From: Schistocephalus solidus
Lineage: Eukaryota; Platyhelminthes; Cestoda; Diphyllobothriidea; Diphyllobothriidae
Direction of reading: 5' to 3'
Length of the DNA stretch: 64,000 bases
Assembly: GCA_017591395.1 (NCBI GenBank)
Contig: WEDG01007055.1
Span: 236,068 to 300,067 of the forward strand
The position numbers and the translations under genes were made by a program. Positions 56,965-64,000 of the stretch are shown here, in pieces. Below the pieces are notes generated by a model. The model was not told where the DNA came from and did no database searches. It saw only the letters and a program-made list of their open reading frames with translations. Position 1 is the first letter of the stretch. Each line of letters opens with the position of its first letter.

Positions 56965-57455
56965 TCAATTGGCCTCGCAAACATATCGAGATACTATTTT
57001 TTTGATACCACAACTTGCATTTGCAAATAGGGAATTCAAAGGTGACTCACCTACATCTCCCTCAAATATACTGATACTGATACAACACGCTGAATTGTAG
57101 CTTGGAAGGTGGGCAACCGATGGGCTAACTCGGTCCTTCCCAGGGCTGAGAGTCGAACGCGCTGGCTTCCTAATGGGAGTCTTATGACATTCTCACGTAT
57201 TTTAGATCCGAAATCTAGCTGAAAGCGGCCTGTTTCATGCGAAGGGGAAATCAGACCATGTACACGCAGACTGCTTGTGGAGCTTCGACAGTCATTGTAT
57301 CCACGACACCTCCGGTTGGTTGGACTTTGTCTTGCTATCGAAGCACGGTGTGGTAGATGCGTTGCATGCACTTTGCCCTTAAAAATGCGCGTGTTTCTGC
57401 CTCCGCCCACCACCCCCTCCATCGTGGTAACCAATTGAAATTTTAGACGAGTGCA
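56965..57455. other. Probable old repeat, family not identified
   Basis: The minus strand holds a 127-codon frame (57434-57051) and a tRNA B-box-like GCGTTCGACTCTC near 57155, without a convincing A box. TGATACTGATACAACACGCT and GTGGTAGATGCGTTG (also at 50779) suggest repetitive origin. I do not call a gene. Confidence 0.3.
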
Positions 57456-57459
57456 TGCA

Positions 57460-59250
57460 GTTGGACCTCATGCATTCGCTTGCCTGGATTCATTAAATTT
57501 TCATTAGAGCCTAATTAATTTTTATTTCTAGTTAAGTGAGAACCGTCCAGGTGTGGTAGGTCGCATCGTGTGTATGTCTGGCCCTCTTATAAAGTCCAGT
57601 AAACGCCACTCGACTCTCATTTGTGGCTCCCCGGAGCTAGGCGCTAACCAGTTGCCACACCCTGGTAAACACCGACCGATGGACTAAAGCAGCTGAGGGT
57701 ATCCGGGCTCTGTGGTTCTCCAAACCCGCTATTAAGGCTTCCCCGCAATCACGCAGGTGGCCCAGGCTAACTCAGGTCGATCTTCCACTAAATAAAACCG
57801 TGACCATAGTGGATTTTGGCAGCCATGTGGTACGTTTGGGTAGCCCTATTTAGGGGCAGCACTACTTACCGGCCCGCAGGGGACGGGATTAAGAAAGGCG
57901 CCCTAAATAAATGCTGGAATCGCACCATCAGCATGCTGACCGTGGTCTACAGATGTACAGCTCATGGTCAAAGCAAACAAACCAGCAACCTTCATCCCCG
58001 TTCCCTCCATCCCACCTTTAGGAGTGAGTCTGCTCACTCGGGCAGCCTGGAATGTTCATTCTCATTTAGACAAGCCAAGGAGCAACCGGCCGGAAAGGAA
58101 GCTGGAGTTAGTACCTCAAGAATTGGCGTGCCAAACGGTGAACATCGCTGCTCTCGGCGAGACACGGTGCTCTGAACAGGTTCAAATAGAATTTGGTTCA
58201 AGTTAAATGTTCTTCCGGAGCGTCTATCAAAAAGTAGAGCAACGCGACGCTGGTGTTGCCTTTGCCATCCGAAAGAACACAATGGGACACGCCCTGTCTG
58301 CCTCAGGGCATCAATGCCTGACCCTCCAGAGAGCCTAATTCATCACCATTATCAGTGTCTATGCCTTCAATGAGCATCTCCTAAGAGGCAAGCCCTCCTA
58401 ATGACTGTGCCAAAGACGGACAAGATGGTTGTGTTTGACAACTTCCATGCCCACATCGGGATAGACGACTCTTACTGGAAGGGGGGTTCTGGGTCCTCAT
58501 TTTCTCGGCGGTTGGAACAATGGCCTCCTCCATATGCCGAAGACTAACTGCACCTGACCAGCACCCTCCTAATTCTTCGGACAAGGCAAGTTAGAGGCAC
58601 TCCCAATTTCGGAGCTGGCATATGCTGGACTATGTTCTCGTTCAGATGCGAAATCTACAAGGGGTATTGTTGACATGTGCGATCTGCTAGGCTGATGGTT
58701 GCACGAATCACCATATCGTTATCTCCAAGATATGGCTTTGGCTGCAACCCTACAGGAGACCACCAGGTCAGTTAAATACTGTGCTGTTAAGTGTGTCCAC
58801 TTATCGCTTAGAGTTCACCAATCAATTAGCTCGGGACCTGAATAAACTGCAGACTCCGGATGACAACACCGTGGAAACACAATGGCGCCAACCGCGGAAT
58901 GTCATCCCCTCCACCATCACCTCGGACACCTCATTCGTCGACGCCATCAACATCAGGACTGGTTTGACGAAGCGGTCGTCACTTTGAGGAATAGGCTGCA
59001 CAAGGCATACATCAATTTTCGTACCGGGCAAGCAGAGCTACCTTTTTCAGATGTTACCGCTTTGCGCAACAACTACGGGAGCTGTGAGACGCCTGGATGT
59101 TCAAGAGTATGCGGACCGCAACGGTATGAAGAACGTTTTAGCCCTCATCAAGACAGCCTAAAGTTGCGGGGTCGAGGCAGGATTCCAGGCACATAAGTCT
59201 TTGAAAGAACCAGAATCAGCATTATTGTGAGACCACCTCGCGATGGATGA
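57460..59250 (+). pseudogene. LINE with C2H2 fingers: 5' UTR and endonuclease part
   Basis: The 5' part includes GCGCCCTAAATAAATGCTGG and the start of the frame near 57964 (MVKANKPATF). The endonuclease reads RAAWNVHSHLDKPRSNRPER, then VNIAALGETRCSEQ (catalytic Glu), DAGVAFAIRKN, then DKMVVFDNFHAHIG where relatives have GDFNAR, so a catalytic Asp/Asn block is lost. Later RRHQHQDWFDEAVVTLRNRL and HKAYINFRTG are recognisable. It ends near 59150 in an EEIQGYADRN-like segment. Relatives are the endonuclease-reverse transcriptases common in flatworm genomes. Several shifts and stops. Confidence 0.8.
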
Positions 59251-60330
59251 CGAGTGTTTACCTAACAGAATCTTTTATAGAGATGTCGCTATGGGGGTTC
59301 ATCGATAGGGGCACGAAAAGACGCTACGAAGGCACCCTAGAAAACTCTTTCCAGCACCTACAAATAAACCCGGAACCCTGGGTTGTCGCCCACGACCCTT
59401 TCGTTAGAACACGTCTGGATACAGGAGCAGCAATCTACGAGGCCAACTGGATTAGCACTACCAAAGCCAAAAGAAAGTTCGCAAGTCTCAGGCGCTGCCG
59501 ACCCACAACGTCCATACCCAACTCCCTACAGCGTGCCCACACTGTTAATGAACATTGCGCGCACCGATATGCCCCGTCGGACATCCGTAGATTCGATACA
59601 ACAGCCCGGCAACTCCAACTGCTGCCTCCGCAAACGCCCTAATAATCACCCCAGCACACCTCCGCCACCATCATCAATATCGGCAATTACACCCAATCGC
59701 CACGACGACGGCCAGCACGACTACAGTCTAGCTAACCTGCAACAGCGGTGAGAACACGCCCGATGCCCCGTCAACCACAGCCGCCTCCACCATCAGCTTT
59801 GACCTCAAATTGTCCACATTGCGATCACATCTTCAGCTCACGATGGACCACTTACGAATCCATCGCACCAGGACCGGCACATCAGTGCCCGGACATACTC
59901 TTGCCACATCTTCCTGTGCTGTCTCCACTGCCCATGCACATTCACGCACCGTATGAACCTATTCGGACACATACGTCTCCACGACAGCGGAATTTACAGC
60001 GATATCGACAGCCTAGCACACACAACCGACAACTCTTCCATCCAAGCACTACCAACTCCTCCACCAGTGCAGCGAACACTAGCAGCACCCCGAGCGAAGC
60101 TAACAGCCGCTCCCAACCTATCTTACCCTTATTACCACAACACATGCACAGCATGCATCGGGCTGGTCAGTCACCTATTAACCCATCGCATAAAGATTGG
60201 CGAACCAGTTACAGGAGGACCAACATTCACTCGCCTCCACTGCCCACGTACAGTCAGCCACCGCATATATATGTTTGGCTACATACGCATTCATGAAAAC
60301 CTGCGATAAAACACTGCCGGTCAAAACGCA
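59250..60330 (+). pseudogene. LINE with C2H2 fingers: C-terminal part, RT deleted
   Basis: The sequence resumes at RGTKRRYEGTLENSFQHLQI and TGAAIYEANWISTTKAKRKF, which lies after the RT in relatives, so the whole RT (well over 1 kb) is missing. A Pro/Ser/Thr-rich region with C2H2 fingers follows: SNCPHCDHIFSSR (about 59805), CPCTFTHRMNLFGHIRLH (59923-59976), TCTACIGLVSHLLTH (about 60145-60185) and HCPRTVSHRIYMFGYIRIH (about 60240-60296). Finger residues are partly lost (CPC for CPHC, GY for GH). Inactive. Confidence 0.8.
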
Positions 60331-60334
60331 TCAT

Positions 60335-61040
60335 CACATACCTCTTCACCAGCGCATGTACCAAACACGAACCCCACCCTTATCGCCCACCACAAATAAG
60401 AAATTGATAACTATCAAGCAAGTGAGTGGTACGCTTTGGCTCCTCCTCCATGCAGCCTCCAGATGGTACTCTTACGCATGTGATAGCCGAGGTATTATCG
60501 TGTGGTCTGAGGGGGCAGGGCGCGCGTGGCATGCACACATAAATTTCTCACTAAATAAATCGGTTCTTCGTTGGAGGGTCAGACTGCAATGCTCCTCTTT
60601 TACTGTGACCTTATCATGGGGTTCACAATATGAGAACCGAATGAACGAGGCCGTGTTCGTGTGTGATCAAAGTAAAAACTGGTAGACTAAGTCAGCCAAT
60701 GCGCCTAAGCTCACTTTTGGCCGTCTGGATTTTGTCTTGCCATCGGAAAACGATAGGTGCGGAGAGTGAAATAAGGGCATCGAAAGCCCAGCTCACTAGA
60801 ACCAAATGCATGCGCGAGTCACCGTTGTGCCCTGGACACGAGATAAGATAGTTTATGGGTGGTAACTCGTTAGATCTACGGTCTTCTAGTGCATCCGGCC
60901 TTCTAATAGCAAAACATGATGCCTCTACTGAATATGAATGGAAAGGTGAGAAAGCACAACAGACAAATGAGCAAATAGGACCAGTGCTTGATCGAAATAA
61001 GTCGGTCTGTACATCTAAAAGAAACGGTCAAGTCACGGAC
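60335..61040. other. Region between LINE and LYAR, possible old repeat
   Basis: GGATTTTGTCTTGCCATCGG (60725) and GCGAGTCACCGTTGTGCCC (60815) recall blocks near 57325 and 51042. No coding gene is recognised. It includes the 3' flank of LYAR. Confidence 0.35.
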
Positions 61041-61044
61041 ATAT

Positions 61045-63045
61045 TTATTCTTCCACTTCATTCTTGGATCCCTCCCCGCTTGGTGCAATCGATACCCGTT
61101 TACAATCCTCGGTGATAAGGAAACGTTTCTTGCTGCGCAGAATCTTGTCAAACTTCCGTTCCAGCCAGTCGTCGTTATGTATTGCCTCGTTGAACTGAGT
61201 TGAGTTCCGAAAGACCTTAAAAACCTATCGTAAAAAGAGAACGGAACATGGTTCACTAGTTAAAAACGGCACAATTTTTGTGCGAAAGTTTGCAGAATGT
61301 CCTGTCAGAAAATTTGCCCGTTAGCCCCGTTAGGCTAACCAGCGTTTTGATGAATGTCCTGAAATTTGAGACCACCATAAACAGAGTAGGTGAAAGGCCA
61401 GGAGAATAAGCTACGGAAGACTCAAGTATCAAATCTTCTAGGATGACTGGGCACAATTTTGAAGTCCCTGACTTTCAAAAGACTCACCACTCAGAGTGAC
61501 ATCAGGACAAGTTGACCGTGGACCGATAACAAATATAGCTCAATCGCTTACACCATTTCGATGAAAAATGGTCGGATGAGGCTGGAAAACTTGCCTGTAT
61601 CACAATGGTCGCGTCGTTCCCAGGATAAATGAGGAGAACCTTCTTTGAATTTGATGGAAAATGCAGCCAACGAAACAATGCTGCAGATTTTTTACGAAGC
61701 AAGATTAGGTATTTATTACGGGTTCTAAAACCCAACAGGCAAGCCAGGAGAGAAAAATAAAACATAGTCCATCGTGTTTACCTTTTCCTCCTATCTCAGC
61801 GAGCTAGTTCAGGTTGTTAAGCCGACCGGACGGCCGATACCGCAAATATTAGCATTATTTTCTCAATAACACTGGCAACATTATCGGTTCGCAATTTGCT
61901 GGGACATAAGCATATACGGCCGCACTGGTCACGCTAAACAAACTGACAAACGACTCCTGACCTTTTCCATAGACTGAGCTACTTTTTGGAATGGAAGCGG
62001 ACAAGGGATAATTTAAGATGTCGTGGGTGGTCGAACATAAGGAATAGTAGGCTGAGTGCGAGACATAGACTGATCTTCTGCTAAAATGTTACCGGCTGGA
62101 ACTGCCAGTTTTCTCGCATGTCTGACAGACTGTGATTTGACTAAATATTTGTGCAAAATGTGATTTCAAAAGGAAAAACTTACACGTTTCTTTAATTTTG
62201 TTATTTTCATAGATTCCTTTCCATCTAACTCAGCGAATATTGCTCCCCTAAGCGACATCTGATTTTGCGGCTCTAAAAACTGACAACTCATCGGAATTAA
62301 TACCTGTGGATAATTCAGGTGTGCAAGTCACTTCTGAAACGTCATTGGGCTGTGTACTTACACATTCGGTGGTATTTTTGCGCTGACGTTTCTTTGGTGG
62401 CACTTCGGAGGAAGGTTCATTTTTTCGTTTGGAGCTACTGTCTTTCTCTGTCACGACAGATGTGTCCCCACTCTGAGATACAGGAACGCCGTTCGAAGGG
62501 GAACTTGCATTGTCTTTATTTACAACTTTTCCCATACCTTCAGCAGGATCAGCAGGCGGCACATTTATAAAGTTCCAAATTTTGTTGATATCAGCCTCCC
62601 TGGAGTATTTGAAGCACGATTTCAGAAAATTCTAGCGAATAAATATTTTTCTAAATTTCAATCCTACATAAAATTTCGCTTTTTTCTTTGGAACATTGCT
62701 GCTGTCCATTAGTTTTTTTACCATGAGATTGATTACTCCTGGATGCGCGGGGAAGTTAGAAAGTCTGGAGTGCACTTGCTCGGTCCACTCCATCTGTTTA
62801 CTTGCACCTTTAGGAACTTTCTGTGCAAAATTCGGTTTGTCATATTTTTCTTGCTCGGTTATGCACGAAGTATGCGAGGCAAATGACTGCCGTCTACGAA
62901 ATTCAAATAAAAGTTAAGCCACGTACGTAAAGTCCTTAGAACAATCTACACAGGAGACAGTTGAGTTCCGGCAGTTATTGAAATGTTGTTCCACATTCTT
63001 CTTCTTGATACTTTCATTACACTTCCCACAGACGAAGACCACCAT
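61045..63045 (-). CDS. LYAR: LYAR homologue (nucleolar zinc-finger protein), five exons
   Basis: Exons in reading order are 63045-62927, 62893-62668, 62631-62362, 62279-62184 and 61224-61045, giving 296 aa. The start MVVFVCGKCNESIKKK matches the family's start. Finger 1 is C6/C9/H21/C25 and finger 2 is C32/C35/H47/C50. Residues about 48-115 hold the conserved TSCITEQEKYDK block and end in NVPKKKAKFY; exon 3 resumes with NFLKSCFKYS and KIWNF, as LYAR does. Exon 3 ends in a Lys/Ser-rich segment with PPKKRQRK (about 193-200), a likely nuclear/nucleolar signal. Exon 4 (LRGAIFAEL...KITKLKKR) and exon 5 (WLERKFDKIL...RFLITEDCKRV) match the C-terminal LYAR domain. Known LYAR proteins are nucleolar and act in ribosome biogenesis and growth. 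All introns are GT-AG; introns 3 and 4 start GTAAGT. Intron 1 could instead be 62887-62922 (one residue fewer) and exon 4 could start at 62303. An AATAAA overlaps the stop. No break is seen, so the gene looks functional. Confidence 0.9.
61225..62183 (-). other. LYAR intron 4 (959 nt)
   Basis: The donor GTAAGT is at 62183-62178 and the acceptor ACGATAG ends at 61225. It contains one 87-codon minus-strand open stretch (61502-61765) with no recognisable homology and no clear mobile element. Confidence 0.75.
62632..62667 (-). other. 36-nt micro-intron 2 of LYAR
   Basis: GTAGGATT...TTCGCTAG is a phase 0 intron. Splicing joins KKKAKFY to NFLKSCFKYS, as the LYAR alignment requires. Introns of about this size are common in flatworms. 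Confidence 0.8.
62894..62926 (-). other. 33-nt micro-intron 1 of LYAR
   Basis: The donor is GTACGT and the acceptor TTTCGTAG. Removing it joins KDFT to RQSFASHTSC and keeps the seven-residue spacing between Phe and His of finger 2 seen in other LYAR proteins. A 36-nt alternative (62887-62922) also keeps frame but shortens the spacing by one. In-frame stops prevent read-through. Confidence 0.75.
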
Positions 63046-63790
63046 TATCTGTGAGACGAACCGTAACCTACAAAGACTTGGATAACGGAGCCACAGACAT
63101 CAGCACACATGTCACGTACTGAACAAAAAATAACGCTTTTTGATAGTAAACGAATATAATAATAAAAGGGAATAATCAATGAATGCCAAATATTAGGGTG
63201 AGCAGACAAGATCTTCGTGAATCTCATTTTTCATTATTCAAAGAGGAGGTTCACGGGATTATAGCCTTCATTAATGAAGGCCGCTGCAGAGTAGGCGGAT
63301 GATAAAATAAAGAAATTTGCGCTGGTTTCCGTTAGAAACTTTGGGAGCTTATAGGCGCACGACGAGAAACGTTAGGCGCGTGACAGAACGAAGCATTGTT
63401 CTTCCCGCTTGAATTTCCCGTAGCGGTTAGTCGGGAGTAAACCATACCATTAATTCGGAAATTACAGGACCATTAATATATTGTTGCACTGTCGCCAAAA
63501 TATCTATGGGTGGACAAAACCTTGGGATGTTCAAGCAAACATTACATGCGTGCAGCTAGTCGATAGCTTGCAGTCTAGGAACTGTGAAGGAAGCCAAATT
63601 TTCAACCACAACGAAAGATGTTGTACATGACTATGAATCTTTGTTTGACGCGCATATATCCTGCATAAAGTCAAAGAGCTTGAAAAGTTAATCGATAATT
63701 TATGGCGACTAATGTACCAGTAAAAAAATGGTGAAAGGATGTAAAAGCGTTCTAATTAAAAAGTCAACTCGTATAGTGTTACACACATAT
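63046..63790. promoter_or_regulatory. Upstream region of LYAR, promoter not resolved
   Basis: This lies directly 5' of the LYAR start codon (minus strand). It contains a perfect 18-bp palindrome at 63264-63281 and no other gene. I cannot place a transcription start, TATA box or spliced-leader acceptor with confidence. Confidence 0.3.
63264..63281. repeat. Perfect 18-bp palindrome upstream of LYAR
   Basis: GCCTTCATTAATGAAGGC is self-complementary over all 18 bases, about 220 bp upstream of the LYAR ATG. It could be a dimeric factor site or chance. Confidence 0.6.
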
Positions 63791-63794
63791 GTTA

Positions 63795-64000
63795 ACATAC
63801 CCGTGAAAGATTCCCCAGTCCGACTCGGCGTCTAATACAAACACGCTAGCGCCTGCCTGTGAGAAATTCGGGCAACAATCTGAGTCGGTTGTCGGTCATA
63901 CCTACTTGAGGCAACTTCGATATCAGCCGTCTGTTTGGAGCCCTGTCAAAGGGTTTGCTGAAGTCAATGTAGACCACATCGACTAACAAACCCGCATTTT
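63795..64000 (-). pseudogene. CR1-like LINE RT fragment, running off the window
   Basis: The minus strand from 64000 reads GLLVDVVYIDFSKPFDRAPN (motif A; usual FSKAFD), RRLISKLPQVGMTD, LPEFLTGRR then a TAG, and RVGLGNLSRVC. Sequence identity to LINE RT ends just before motif B. The element's 5' side lies beyond the window. Distinct in wording from the LINEs at 42785 and 52832. Confidence 0.75.

Noticed and set aside
57051..57434. 127-aa protein on the minus strand
   Set aside because: It overlaps repeat-like sequence with a B-box-like motif and has no domain.
62248..62562. A single-exon 104-aa basic protein on the minus strand
   Set aside because: It is exon 3 of LYAR read into intron 3; the frame opens upstream and the family match needs splicing.
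1..64000. Bacterial genes, operons, CRISPR arrays or phage genes
   Set aside because: No Shine-Dalgarno-led gene series, no spaced direct repeats and no long dense ORFs; the recognisable content is animal retroelements and an intron-bearing gene.

Overview
The window looks like nuclear DNA from a flatworm, most likely a tapeworm and perhaps a diphyllobothriid. That placement is an inference. It rests on an AT-rich background with no operons, on introns of 33-36 nt in the one clear host gene, and on the mix of Penelope-like elements, CR1-like LINEs, a LINE with C-terminal C2H2 fingers, tRNA-derived SINEs and mariner relics.

One host gene can be rebuilt with confidence. It is a five-exon LYAR homologue (cell-growth-regulating nucleolar protein) on the minus strand, 63045 down to 61045. 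It encodes 296 residues with two N-terminal C2HC zinc fingers, a basic nuclear/nucleolar signal, and the conserved C-terminal domain split over the last two exons. No single open frame shows it. The frame and GT-AG boundaries agree across all five exons.

Almost everything else recognisable is decayed mobile DNA. By position: an uncharacterised ORF with an AATAAA at its stop (1-650); a long inverted repeat with a tRNA-SINE (4650-5312 and 16440-17045) enclosing a Penelope 3' end, a second SINE family, a Tc1/mariner relic (12640-13700) and a MITE with a degenerate telomere-like core (14879-15302); a mariner transposase 3' half (19865-20470) followed by a GIY-YIG fragment (20689-21227); Penelope fragments at 24055-24420(-), 26790-27935(-), 29660-30180(-), 34940-35415(+), 39358-40960(+, best preserved), 44385-45905(+) and 48055-48290(+); and CR1-like LINEs at 42785-44250, 52832-56640 and (minus) 63795-64000. 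The endonuclease/zinc-finger LINE lies at 57460-60330.

The Penelope copies form at least three families by C-terminal signature. Several 3' ends carry a CUGANGA...GAAA arrangement like a hammerhead ribozyme core. In the larger retroelement copies most frame breaks I could place are +1 changes in runs of 6-8 A or T, which raises the question of uncorrected homopolymer errors. Large stretches (roughly 700-4600, 5500-7700, 27900-29600, 30500-34900, 35500-38200) hold nothing I can identify.
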